Shown here: positions 32,127-40,969 of the stretch, piece by piece
Position numbering within the stretch: the stretch's first letter is position 1
Layout: each line of letters starts with the position of its first letter
DNA from: Candidatus Saccharimonadota bacterium
Lineage (GTDB): Bacteria > Patescibacteriota > Saccharimonadia > Saccharimonadales > Saccharimonadaceae
Reading direction: 5' to 3'
NCBI GenBank assembly: GCA_017545595.1
Contig: JAFWLO010000012.1
Coordinates: forward strand, 1-64,000
Length of the DNA: 64,000 bases
The notes under the pieces: model-generated
Seen by the model: only the letters and a program-made list of their open reading frames with translations
Databases searched by the model: none
What the model was told of the DNA's origin: nothing
Translations under genes and position numbers: made by a program

Positions 32127-34928
32127 TTATATCACATAGAAACGGTCTCGGAGAGGCGTATATATTATATATATGCGCTCAGGGGCGAGATTTTGCGCAA
32201 GAATAACTTCAGAGTCGGTCTCTTCATAAAGAACGTCGAGTTTTTCTTCGTTCTTCGGAACGAAGGCATAGCGCGTCGACGGGTCGTAATTTGCAATATG
32301 TTCAATTCCGTAGATAAAACCTATGGCAAGTTCGACATCATCTTTCGACATTCCGGAGTATCTGGCAAGAACGCCTTCGAAGGAGTCGTCTAGCGGATTT
32401 TTCTCAAGCTTATCTTCGATATAGAGAGCAAGGGAGCTCTTTTTTGTGATACCCATGTTTTCGGCCTGACGGTCGTATTCGGCGAAGGCCTGATAGTAGC
32501 GACCTTCAGTTTGCCAGAAGCATTCGGACTTATCGCTGTTATTACAGGTCGAGACTTCGGGACGAGCAACGCAGTTATATCCCGTAATCCAGTTTCTGTC
32601 GGACTTAGAATCCATAAGTGATTGGACAGCGGAAATTATACTCCCGACAAGAGGGATTTTGTTCCACCAGTGGCTTGTCCTCTGGGACTGGAGAGCTTCT
32701 ACAATGCCTGCGTCTGCATTTCCAAAATCCGATGTGCGTTGACCGCAAAAGTTTATAAACTTTGCGAAGTTGCTGTCGTCAACGATTTCGTAATTCCCGG
32801 AGGAGTTCGGCGTAGCGGATTTTATGCCGCCTAGATTATAAACGATTTCTGCGAGTTCCTCAGGAGTTAGAGACGGAGTGATGGTCGAAGTGTCGGTGAT
32901 TATGAAGGGGACGCAGGCAAAATCGCCGACAGCGCCAATAGCCTTTAGGTTTTCACAATCGCCGATTTGGCTAACAAGATTTGTTTCCGCTATGGCTGAA
33001 GCAGAGGGGAGGAGTTTTTCGACGGAATTTGTTAGAGTTGAGCTGACATTTCGAAGAGCTGTCCCGACTCCGACTGACGTCGCAATCGGGAGAATATTAT
33101 AAACTATACTCCCGAGGAACGTATGTCTTGAGGAAGTATCAAAGGGGGAGCGAGTTTCTCTCTCATATTCCGCCTCACGCGCAAGAACAACCTCTTGTTC
33201 TCGACGATAAGCAAGAAGAGATTCTTTCGTGGCAATGCTTCCACCACCTATGGCGTGGTTCGAACCAAGATAGCGATCGGCGCCGGCGACGAGAGTATTT
33301 CCGGCAAGAGGGCCGAGAACATCAGTCGCGACGTTTTGAGTTAAGACTTTTCCGAAACTATCCCAGAACCATTCGGCTATATTCGAAAGAATCGGCTCGA
33401 GAACTAGCTGAGCTGCGCTAGAGATAACGCTCGAAACAACAGCGACGGCAGCGAGCTCAACAACAGCGCTCACTCCGCCGGTCACCGCGGCCGCTGCGAC
33501 AGAGACGGCCGTGCTAAGCAATGTCAAACCAGATTCTAAGTTGGTGCATGAAGCGATTGTGTCAGCCATGCTCGTGCCAAAGCCCATCAGGCCCGAAATG
33601 GCATTGTAAACTACGCTTCCGGACTCGGTCGCCTGCATATTAGAAATTGCACCTTGACTACTGACGGCTTGAGTTTCTTTGGACTTAAGATCTACGGTCG
33701 CACCAGACATTAGCGCGCCCATACCTTCGCTCTGCATAGCGTTCAGACCGGATTCTTCATCGACGGCGAGGAGATTCTCGGCGTATTCGTTCATAGCCTC
33801 TCCGTTATTAACGCCGGCTTGGACCCACTGGACAGACTCGGCGAAACCGGTAACATAGTTCATCTGTTGAAGATTTTGATAACCAGTGATTAGAGTTTGA
33901 GCCTTTGCGACAAGTTGAATGCCCTGGCAGGCGACGTTAGACAAAAGAGATATTCCGGATAGAAAAGTTGCAGCCTTGAAACCGACTTGGGCGAGCGACT
34001 CGGCGGAGTTTATCGAACTGTTCGCATCAATCAGCTTTCCGAGTTGCGTTCCACGCATTTTTTCTTGGATGTTTTCGCTGATAGATCGGCCTGTAAAGCG
34101 GTTTACTACTTTGTTCTCTATACTTTCCTTTCCAGTGTAGCCCAAAACTCTTCCAGAATTCCGAACGGAAAAGTTTAGCGAACGGATGTTGGTGTTTGCA
34201 AAGCGACTCCTTGAGAGGTTTCTTACGGACTCGTTCAAACTCGCACTGCCATCATACCAACCAGCGTTTCCTCCGCGCCAGGTTTTAGAGGCGGTATTGT
34301 ATTTATTGTAAAAGTTATGATCTTTCAAGGCCTCTTCTGCCGTGACGACAGAGGGCGAAGCGAATTTCGGAGCTTCTTCGCCTTCGAGAAGACCGGCAAG
34401 GAGAGACGTCACGTCGGAGTCAGCTCCTTCCTGAGACTTCCCAACAACAGCAGTCCAGTTTTTCTTGTTGTCTTGATAGAAGAGGGCGGTTCCGCCGTTA
34501 AATTCGGCGTTCAAGATACCTTCTTTTTCGAGACTGGACTTTTGATAATCGGTCAGAGCAAAATAGTCCGTGTTCGTTGAGAGTTGAACGTCGAGAACGT
34601 TGTCGGAGCGGAGAATCGAGGTAATTCCAACGCTGTTGAATTCTTCGTACATTCGAGCAACAATCGCGAAGGGCATAGCGGACTGAGCAAAGAACATAAG
34701 AACAGCAAAAAGCGCAACTAGGCCAATGATGACTCCGAGAGGAATAGATTTTTTGATGGAGAATTTAAAACCGAGTTTTTTAGGGGAGAAACTTTTTCCG
34801 ACGACGGAGTTCTCGAAGGAATCTTCTGCTTCGCGAGCATCAGAAACACTATCCTCAGACGAGGAGGCTGACCTCTCTTCGACGGAAGAGGATTCTAGAC
34901 TTCGCAAATAATCCGAACTGTCGTCCAT
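32127..34928 (-). CDS. Large membrane protein, paralogue of the next gene
   Basis: 933 residues, not recognised. Cytosolic acidic N-terminus, a TM segment at about 53-75, then LPFAIV-like AMPFAIVARMYEEFNSVG and TSILRSDNVLDVQLS. The central part has hydrophobic segments rich in Ala/Val (VSVAAAAVTGGVSAVVELAA). A second block, TFLGSIVYNILPIATSVGVG, is followed by LLPSASAIAETNLV and a pair-rich cysteine region. It shares this whole plan and many identical short motifs with the 920-residue protein encoded immediately upstream, so the pair arose by duplication. Presumably exported or membrane-embedded; no enzyme motif seen. Extended -10 TGCTAAAAT ends 8 nt before the ATG. Confidence 0.7.
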   Translation of the reverse strand: MDDSSDYLRSLESSSVEERSASSSEDSVSDAREAEDSFENSVVGKSFSPKKLGFKFSIKKSIPLGVIIGLVALFAVLMFFAQSAMPFAIVARMYEEFNSVGITSILRSDNVLDVQLSTNTDYFALTDYQKSSLEKEGILNAEFNGGTALFYQDNKKNWTAVVGKSQEGADSDVTSLLAGLLEGEEAPKFASPSVVTAEEALKDHNFYNKYNTASKTWRGGNAGWYDGSASLNESVRNLSRSRFANTNIRSLNFSVRNSGRVLGYTGKESIENKVVNRFTGRSISENIQEKMRGTQLGKLIDANSSINSAESLAQVGFKAATFLSGISLLSNVACQGIQLVAKAQTLITGYQNLQQMNYVTGFAESVQWVQAGVNNGEAMNEYAENLLAVDEESGLNAMQSEGMGALMSGATVDLKSKETQAVSSQGAISNMQATESGSVVYNAISGLMGFGTSMADTIASCTNLESGLTLLSTAVSVAAAAVTGGVSAVVELAAVAVVSSVISSAAQLVLEPILSNIAEWFWDSFGKVLTQNVATDVLGPLAGNTLVAGADRYLGSNHAIGGGSIATKESLLAYRREQEVVLAREAEYERETRSPFDTSSRHTFLGSIVYNILPIATSVGVGTALRNVSSTLTNSVEKLLPSASAIAETNLVSQIGDCENLKAIGAVGDFACVPFIITDTSTITPSLTPEELAEIVYNLGGIKSATPNSSGNYEIVDDSNFAKFINFCGQRTSDFGNADAGIVEALQSQRTSHWWNKIPLVGSIISAVQSLMDSKSDRNWITGYNCVARPEVSTCNNSDKSECFWQTEGRYYQAFAEYDRQAENMGITKKSSLALYIEDKLEKNPLDDSFEGVLARYSGMSKDDVELAIGFIYGIEHIANYDPSTRYAFVPKNEEKLDVLYEETDSEVILAQNLAPERIYIIYTPLRDRFYVI

Positions 34929-37617
34929 CTGAAATCATTTTAGCATAAGACGACTTTATTTTCGAGCGTATTTTTAAATCTTGTTCGCTAGTTTCAAAAT
35001 CTTGTCCTCGTGTTTTTGAAACTTGTCGACTAGTTTTTGAATCTTGCCCATTAACTTTTAAAACTTGTTCTTTAGTTTTTCCGAAAACAAGACGAGAGGA
35101 AGAATCATAATTTGCGAGATATTTGAGCGCGTCGAGATAGTCAAGCGCTAAAGAAACTTGTTCTTTAGACATCCCAGCATAACGCGCGAGGACTCCTTCG
35201 TACGAATTGTCAATTGGATTTTTCTCATAAAAGCTCACTAGGAGTTTTTCTGAAGGAGTTTCCTCGAGAACTCCGGCGTTTTTAAGGAGACGCCAATCTT
35301 CGGTTAGGCGACTGTATGTTTTTATTTCTTCGAGGTATGGATTCTCTTCAGAAAGGGTGCAGGCTTCACCAGAAATCCAGGGCATATTTTTCGCTTCGCC
35401 AGATGCGGAGATGATTTGCGCGAAGTCGCCGACGAGCGGAAGATTTGCGACGAGTGTTGAAGGATTTGAAACAAGAATATTAGCGGCTTGAGCATCAGGA
35501 AAACCAAATTCCGCAACGCGCTGGTCGCAAACCATGGTTTTCTTCCCGAGATTTGAAGATGGGTTGATTACCAGTTCGCCCGTCGTTTCGTTTTTCGAAA
35601 AGTTGTTCGCATCGAAGCTCATGGCTTTTTGAAGGTTTTCTTCATAGGAGATATTTATGGTCGAAGTATCAGCCACGAAATATGGATTACAGTTTGCGTC
35701 GCCGACAATTCCGACTGATTCGAGAATTGGACAGTTTCCGACAGAATTAATCATGTTAGTTTCGGCAATCGCGGAGGCAGAGGGGAGGACGGAATTTATC
35801 GAACCAGAGAAGATATTACTAAAGGATTTTATTACTCCGGAAATTGAAGAGTTTGTTGCGAGAGGAATTAGAGAATAGGTAAGCGAGCCTAAGAATGTGT
35901 TTTTGGAAGAGACGTCGAGCGGACTCTTTGTTCGACGTTCGGATTCCGCCTCTCGCGCAAGAACAGCATTTTTTTCTCGATAGAAAGCCTTTAAGGCCTC
36001 CTTCGAGGCGGGTAGAGCTCCGCCGGTTTGGGAATTTCCTCCCATGATTCCGCTCGAACCAGAAGAAAGTGCGTTAAATAGTTTTCCGCCAGTCCATTCT
36101 GTCGCAACGTCAGAGATAACTAAGTTTACGACTTTGTCGAAAATTTTCGGAATGATAACGGAGGCAATCGTGGCGGCAGTGACTCCGAGAGCGATTTTTC
36201 CGACAGTTTTCGCAGCAATATGAATTGCGAGAGAAGCTTGGCCGAGAATCGGAGTAAAGCTCATGATAGTTGTCGCAAAATTTGCAGCCGCAACACCCAT
36301 TCGAGCGTAGGAGCATACCTCAAAAGCTTTTGCGGTTAAATTAACGTTGCTCGAGAGCGCACCGACGGAAGAAATTAACGATTCGAAATTTACATCTTCG
36401 ATTCCCTCGTCGTGTGACGAAATTGTCGAGCCGGAGAACAGAGCTGCGGCGGGGGCGGACTCAATGGCGGAGCGTTTTGTCTCTGGATCTTTCTTCGTTA
36501 GACCTTCGATATATTCGTTCATTGGTCTTTCATCGTTCTGGCCGACTTGGGCAGATTGGACAGATTGGACCGCTTCGAGAAATCCGGAGGCGTAATTTAT
36601 TGTCTGGATCTGTTTCTGAAAATACATGACGCTATGGAGAGCAGTTCCAATTTCTACTCCGGCGCATCCGGCAGTTGCGGCAAGCTTTGAGACGCTAGCG
36701 ATTTTTGAATTAAGGGCGGAACGGACGCCTTCAGCCGTTGTTTGGGAAGTTAGCGACTCGGAGTCGACTTTTCCGGCGTTGGTTGAAGTTTTTATTTCGC
36801 CATTTTCTGAAGTTTCGGCGAAAGTTCCATAACTAGATATTCCGTCGTCGCCAGCATTCGAATTTAGCTTCGCGAGTTGTTTCCAGGCGTCTTTTGAGCC
36901 AGATTTTAAAGCGACCGTCGCGTAATTTGCAAAACGAGTGCGGGTGAAGGCGAGGCGAGCCTCGGTTAGTTGCTCGAGATAATCATACCAGCCTGAACTT
37001 CCTCCGCGCCAAGCTTTCGAAGCGGAGACGTATTTATCTTGAAAAGATGCGACCGATTGAGCTTCTCCGAAACTAAGGGGAGGTTCAGAAACGATAATAT
37101 CGGACAGTTGAGAATTTATTGCGGAGTTGATTTCTTCCGCAGAATAAGCCTCGATAAGTTTTTTAGGCACGACAGCAGAGAATTTGTTGCGGGATTTTTC
37201 GAAAACAAGTGCAGTCGAATTGTTCCCGCCGAGAGAAAAATCGACTGGAGTGATTTCTAGTTCAAGAAAAGATTCGCGTTGAGTTTTTGAGAGAGCGAGG
37301 ACCCCGGCGGAGTCCGAAAGTTGAGAGTCCAAAAGAGCATCAGAGCGGAGAATTGAGGTGTAGCCGACAGTGTTGTATTCTTCGCGGAGACGATTGACGA
37401 TTGCAAAAGGAAGAAGGGACTGAGAGATAAAAATCAAAGCTACTCCGACTAACAGTAAGAAAATTATCGCGAAGAGAGGAAGACGTTTTTTGAGGTTTGA
37501 CTTTTTGTTCTCGAAGAAAATTCGTTTTTTCGGAGCGGAGGAATCGAAATCTTTTCCTTCGACATGAGAAATAAAGTCTTCTTCCCTGTTTCTAGCCTCT
37601 TTAACCTCATCTGACAT
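34855..37617 (-). CDS. Large membrane protein with heptad-repeat C-terminus
   Basis: 920 residues, not recognised. Same plan as its downstream paralogue: a basic N-terminus, TM at about 45-67 (LPLFAIIFLLLVGVALIFIS), LLPFAIVNRLREEYNTVGYT, TSILRSDALLDSQLS, hydrophobic centre, TFLGSLTYSLIPLATNSS, LPSASAIAETNMI. It ends with five 7-residue repeats (QVLKVNG, QDSKTSR, QVSKTRG, QDFETSE, QDLKIRS) and then reads through the promoter and first codons of the paralogue, overlapping it by 74 nt. The repeat has probably pushed the reading frame past the original stop. The start has no ribosome-binding site, and an AT-rich -10 lies within a few nt of the ATG. Confidence 0.7.
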   Translation of the reverse strand: MSDEVKEARNREEDFISHVEGKDFDSSAPKKRIFFENKKSNLKKRLPLFAIIFLLLVGVALIFISQSLLPFAIVNRLREEYNTVGYTSILRSDALLDSQLSDSAGVLALSKTQRESFLELEITPVDFSLGGNNSTALVFEKSRNKFSAVVPKKLIEAYSAEEINSAINSQLSDIIVSEPPLSFGEAQSVASFQDKYVSASKAWRGGSSGWYDYLEQLTEARLAFTRTRFANYATVALKSGSKDAWKQLAKLNSNAGDDGISSYGTFAETSENGEIKTSTNAGKVDSESLTSQTTAEGVRSALNSKIASVSKLAATAGCAGVEIGTALHSVMYFQKQIQTINYASGFLEAVQSVQSAQVGQNDERPMNEYIEGLTKKDPETKRSAIESAPAAALFSGSTISSHDEGIEDVNFESLISSVGALSSNVNLTAKAFEVCSYARMGVAAANFATTIMSFTPILGQASLAIHIAAKTVGKIALGVTAATIASVIIPKIFDKVVNLVISDVATEWTGGKLFNALSSGSSGIMGGNSQTGGALPASKEALKAFYREKNAVLAREAESERRTKSPLDVSSKNTFLGSLTYSLIPLATNSSISGVIKSFSNIFSGSINSVLPSASAIAETNMINSVGNCPILESVGIVGDANCNPYFVADTSTINISYEENLQKAMSFDANNFSKNETTGELVINPSSNLGKKTMVCDQRVAEFGFPDAQAANILVSNPSTLVANLPLVGDFAQIISASGEAKNMPWISGEACTLSEENPYLEEIKTYSRLTEDWRLLKNAGVLEETPSEKLLVSFYEKNPIDNSYEGVLARYAGMSKEQVSLALDYLDALKYLANYDSSSRLVFGKTKEQVLKVNGQDSKTSRQVSKTRGQDFETSEQDLKIRSKIKSSYAKMISDGRQFGLFAKSRILFRRREVSLLV
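34972..35085. repeat. 21-bp tandem repeat array at the gene 3' end
   Basis: Five units, TTG anchors at 34981, 35002, 35023, 35044 and 35065. The unit TTTTTGAAACTTGTCGACTAG is nearly identical to a unit of the potA array (GAAACTTGTCGATTAG), 25 kb away. Confidence 0.88.
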
Positions 37618-37632
37618 ATATATTATATATAT

Positions 37633-37709
37633 AATACCATAAAACCAGGAGAAAAGCTAGTTTGGCGCGGGCAAACCCTGCTGACTAGCTTTTTCGGGGC
37701 TATGGTATT
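37633..37709. terminator. Large bidirectional hairpin/terminator
   Basis: Nested inverted repeats: AATACCATA/TATGGTATT (37633-37641 with 37701-37709), AAAAGCTAGT/ACTAGCTTTT (37652-37661 with 37684-37693) and an inner GCGGG/CCCTGC. T-runs on both strands. It ends the cutinase-VWA gene and lies upstream of the 920-residue gene. Confidence 0.75.
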
Positions 37710-37725
37710 TTTGTTTTATTTTCAA

Positions 37726-39516
37726 CTAGCGGCGGCCGGTTTTAGGAGCTTTCGGAATTACTTGTTCAGAAACCGTCGTCGAGGATCCTTTCCCTTCATC
37801 GGCGGAGATAGTTTCACAGACAGTTTCGGAGCGATAGCCGTTCGTACTTACTGAGGCCAGGCAGACGGTTGTTTCTTTCGAGAAGTCGAGGTCGGCAAGT
37901 TCTACGGTGTTTGTTTCGAGATAGCCAAGAACATCGTCGTTTACAATTAGAACTGTTCCGATTCCGTCAGTTTCGAAAGAGAGAGATGCCGAGGATGTTC
38001 CGGATTTTTGAAGATTAATGTTTGAAAGAGTCGAAACGACAGGCGCTCCGGAATTATAAGTCTCCGCGGGGTCAAAGGAAGAGAAATCTGTTTCGAAAAG
38101 CGCGAGAGCATCTTCGTCGTCGGTTGTGTAAACTTTTCCGTTCGTGAGAGAAGTTAATTCAGAAAATGCGTCCGCCATGCTGGGCTTTGTTAGAACGTAA
38201 ATATTCACAGGGTCAATTTCGTAACTGAGAGATTTTACTTGAGCTAGGGTCGTTCCATCACGGTCGGGGTTAAGAGGTTTGTTGTCCGTAACAACGAGTA
38301 CGGATTTGTTCGCTCCGAAACTCCAGTGAAGCTCTTGCATCATTTTATATGAGCCAGAAAGAACCGACTCGGGATCGTCACCTCCGCCTTTTGTTTCTAT
38401 CGAGTTTATGAGTGACGAGATATTTTCTTCGGAACAGGTCGAGAAGTCACAGAGTTGCTCAATGTCGCGCTCCTTCAAATCTCCGAAAGTGTAGAGCGCA
38501 ACTTTTCCTCCCTCAGAGAGCACTTTTTTCGCGGATTTTATTGTGTCGGATTTGTATTTTCCTATCATCTTATTCATGGATTCGGTTGCATCGAAGAGAA
38601 TAGCAAGGTTTTTTACTGGGTTTTCTTCAATTTCAAAAATCATGTCATAAACTTTCTTCGAGGCAACATCATAGGCACCGGTTTCCTTGTAAGAAGCGTG
38701 GCCAGAATACCAGCGATCAGGGTCGATATAAGCGCTACAAATGATGTCGTGGAATTGACAGTAGGCATGAACTTTTCCGTCGTATTCGCTTGAAGGTTGA
38801 TATGGGACGTAGCCGCCAAGAATGCCTTTGTAGGCATAGCAGTCTGGAACGTTCGCGCGATACGGAGAGTGGACGGCTCTGCCTTCGGAACAAGCAGGAG
38901 TCGAAACTGTTAGAGGGTTAAACTTTCCTTCGGGGAGATAGAGCTTCGGGTCGCCAAAAGTGAGGGCGGCGTAGATTTTTGACGGTGCGAGACTCTGGAG
39001 CGAGAGCGAGACAACTTGAGCGCCCTGAGAATAGCCGGCGAGGACGATTTTTGAATTTGGACAGGCGGACGAGTAACGGTTTACGAAATAAACCATCTCT
39101 CGAGCTCCTTCCTTTACAGATTCGCCGTAAGAATAAGTTTCTCCGGCGGAGATGAAAGCTCCGATGGAAGTTTTAAATCTTTGCCACGTTTCGATTCCGA
39201 CACCCGGAGATGGATAGGAGTTTCCGTCATAGCCTCCTTCTTTCGTTCCGAGTTCGTAAATTCCAATCGAGAGGCCGCTATCCTTAAAAGCTCCTAGAAA
39301 TGCAGTCGTGAATCGTTCGTAGTTTAAATCTCCGAGTTCTGCGCCAGATTCACGAGCGTAAACGAGTTTTATGTCGGAGCAATTAAAATTCGGGTCGTAG
39401 CTTTCTGCGAGCGCAGCGGAGCAAACTCCGAGAGTGTTCGAAAAAGACAAAATTAGCGCAGGTGCGAGATATTTTAGATGTTTTATGATGCGAAAATTAA
39501 ACCTGTGTAGTTTCAT
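37726..39516 (-). CDS. Secreted cutinase-like esterase with von Willebrand A domain
   Basis: 596 residues, AAGGAGG before the ATG. Signal peptide to about residue 38. Residues 45-285 are a cutinase-family alpha/beta hydrolase: nucleophile motif GYSQGA with Ser163, the FHDIICSAY segment with the acidic residue, and YSGHASY with the histidine. Paired cysteines fit a secreted fold. From about residue 305 a VWA domain begins with NLAILFDATESMN, a DxTxS MIDAS form, and VLVVTDNKPLN. The C-terminus is VIPKAPKTGRR: PKTG resembles a sortase motif but no hydrophobic helix follows. Cutinases hydrolyse ester bonds of cutin and lipids; on a bacterium that lives on Actinobacteria, envelope lipids are a possible target. 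Confidence 0.85.
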   Translation of the reverse strand: MKLHRFNFRIIKHLKYLAPALILSFSNTLGVCSAALAESYDPNFNCSDIKLVYARESGAELGDLNYERFTTAFLGAFKDSGLSIGIYELGTKEGGYDGNSYPSPGVGIETWQRFKTSIGAFISAGETYSYGESVKEGAREMVYFVNRYSSACPNSKIVLAGYSQGAQVVSLSLQSLAPSKIYAALTFGDPKLYLPEGKFNPLTVSTPACSEGRAVHSPYRANVPDCYAYKGILGGYVPYQPSSEYDGKVHAYCQFHDIICSAYIDPDRWYSGHASYKETGAYDVASKKVYDMIFEIEENPVKNLAILFDATESMNKMIGKYKSDTIKSAKKVLSEGGKVALYTFGDLKERDIEQLCDFSTCSEENISSLINSIETKGGGDDPESVLSGSYKMMQELHWSFGANKSVLVVTDNKPLNPDRDGTTLAQVKSLSYEIDPVNIYVLTKPSMADAFSELTSLTNGKVYTTDDEDALALFETDFSSFDPAETYNSGAPVVSTLSNINLQKSGTSSASLSFETDGIGTVLIVNDDVLGYLETNTVELADLDFSKETTVCLASVSTNGYRSETVCETISADEGKGSSTTVSEQVIPKAPKTGRR

Positions 39517-39588
39517 TGTTACCTCCTTAAATTAAGATAAAGATACTTGACAAAAGATAAAATCGCAAGCATAAGCTTGAGTGTGTGG

Positions 39589-39594
39589 TATAAT
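39589..39594 (+). promoter_or_regulatory. Extended -10 of the dCMP deaminase gene
   Basis: TGGTATAAT (hexamer 39589-39594), followed by AAGGAGG and the ATG at 39614. Confidence 0.6.
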
Positions 39595-39613
39595 CTAGCC
39601 AATAAGGAGGATA

Positions 39614-40231
39614 ATGAGTAAAAATAGTTCTGATAATGGCGACAAAAGTTATCGCGGATTTACAAGATGTTTTTCTAAAGAAGAAGTCGAAGGACAGAAA
39701 AAATGGGACTTGTATTTTATGGGAATTGCGAATGAAGTTGCGAAAAAGTCGAAAGACCCGAGTTCGAAGAATGGATGTGTGATTGTTGATTCTAGACATA
39801 GGCCCGTTTCCTTCGGTTATAATGGAACGATTCAAGGAGCCGACGAGTCAAAGATGACGCTGGAAGAGAGGCCGATGAAGTATTATTTCGCTATTCATTC
39901 GGAAATGAATGCAGTTCTCTTCGCTGGGAAAGATTTAACAGGTTGCACATTATATAACAAAATTGCAACTTGCGAAAATTGTTTGAAATATTGTCTTCAG
40001 GCGGGGATAAAAAGATTTGTTTATGAGGAACTCAGGGTAAATTCTCATTCGAATGAAAAAAATAAGTCGATGACGACCATAGATACGGACGAAGCGGTTA
40101 TTAGATTGCTCGCAGCTTGTCCCGACGTTGAAACTTTGAATCTTTCTAATGGAAAAAGTTATACGGAAGACATTTTAGCGCAATATGAAGCTGGGAGTGC
40201 GGAGCGAGATAGGCTTCTTAAGTGGGTTTAA
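39614..40231 (+). CDS. dCMP/cytidine deaminase family protein (ComEB-like)
   Basis: 205 residues. Zinc-dependent deaminase fold: IHSEMNAVLFAG supplies the zinc histidine and catalytic glutamate, and CENCLKYC supplies the zinc cysteines. SSKNGCVIVDSRHRPVSFGYNG is typical of dCMP deaminases (ComEB/Dcd-deaminase type). The C-terminal extension (VNSHSNEKNKSMTTIDTDEA onward) is longer than in ComEB. Probably converts dCMP to dUMP, the substrate of ThyA in the 3.7-6.5 kb operon. It is one of the few plus-strand genes in this part and has its own promoter. Confidence 0.88.
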   Translation: MSKNSSDNGDKSYRGFTRCFSKEEVEGQKKWDLYFMGIANEVAKKSKDPSSKNGCVIVDSRHRPVSFGYNGTIQGADESKMTLEERPMKYYFAIHSEMNAVLFAGKDLTGCTLYNKIATCENCLKYCLQAGIKRFVYEELRVNSHSNEKNKSMTTIDTDEAVIRLLAACPDVETLNLSNGKSYTEDILAQYEAGSAERDRLLKWV

Positions 40232-40245
40232 GTTTTAGAAGCTTC

Positions 40246-40953
40246 TCACCATATTATTTTTTCTAATCCCCATTCGGCGAGCTTGTTGTTTGTTTTTGTG
40301 AAAGGACGTGAACCAAAAAATCCGTGATAAGCAGAAAGTGGAGAAGGGTGAGCGGACTCGATTATGTAATGTTTTTGTTCGTTAATTAAAGATTTTTTAG
40401 AACGAGCGTCGCGTCCCCAAAGAATAAAGACGAGATGAGGACGAGTTTCGTTTAGATATTTTATTACATTTTCTGTGAAAGTTTCCCAACCATGACCACG
40501 ATGAGAGCCGGCGAGATGGGCCTCGACTGTTAAGACATTGTTCAGAAGCAGGACGCCTTGCTCTTGCCAGGATTTTAGGTTCCCGGTCTTATTCTTATGT
40601 CTATAATCTTCGGGGTTTAGCTTTAGGTTTGGGTTCATAGTCAAGAGGTCAGTCTTCAGCTGGCCGAGGTCAGAATCAATTTCTTTATACATATTAACGA
40701 GAGAAGGAGGAATTTTTTCGGTCTCTGGAACTGAAAAGGCCAATCCGTGGGCAGCTCCAGGAGTATGATAAGGATCTTGCCCTAGAATAACGACTTTTAT
40801 ACTGTTTAAATCGGTCGAAAAAGCCGAAAAAACAAGCTCTTTTTTAGGGTAGATAGTTTTTGTTTTGTATTCTTCGGACAAAAAAGCGGAAAGCTTTCTA
40901 AAATAAGGCTCATTGAACTCTTTTTCTAGGAAAGCTTTCCAAGATTCGTGCAT
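40246..40953 (-). CDS. ung: Uracil-DNA glycosylase, family 1
   Basis: 235 residues from the ATG at MHESWKAFLEKEF; a longer frame upstream would overlap the preceding gene and lacks family similarity. Motif VVILGQDPYHTPGAAHGLAF carries the catalytic Asp and His of the water-activating loop, and HPSPLSAYHGFFGSRPF is the DNA-intercalation/leucine-loop region. VFILWGRDARSKK also matches the family. Removes uracil from DNA. Follows the upstream membrane protein by 16 nt, so they share a transcript. Confidence 0.95.
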   Translation of the reverse strand: MHESWKAFLEKEFNEPYFRKLSAFLSEEYKTKTIYPKKELVFSAFSTDLNSIKVVILGQDPYHTPGAAHGLAFSVPETEKIPPSLVNMYKEIDSDLGQLKTDLLTMNPNLKLNPEDYRHKNKTGNLKSWQEQGVLLLNNVLTVEAHLAGSHRGHGWETFTENVIKYLNETRPHLVFILWGRDARSKKSLINEQKHYIIESAHPSPLSAYHGFFGSRPFTKTNNKLAEWGLEKIIW

Positions 40954-40969
40954 TTTTCTTTCTTGAAGC

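Noticed and set aside
37633-37709. Insertion-sequence terminal inverted repeats
   Set aside because: The nested repeats enclose only 59 bp and have T-runs on both sides; a bidirectional terminator explains them.
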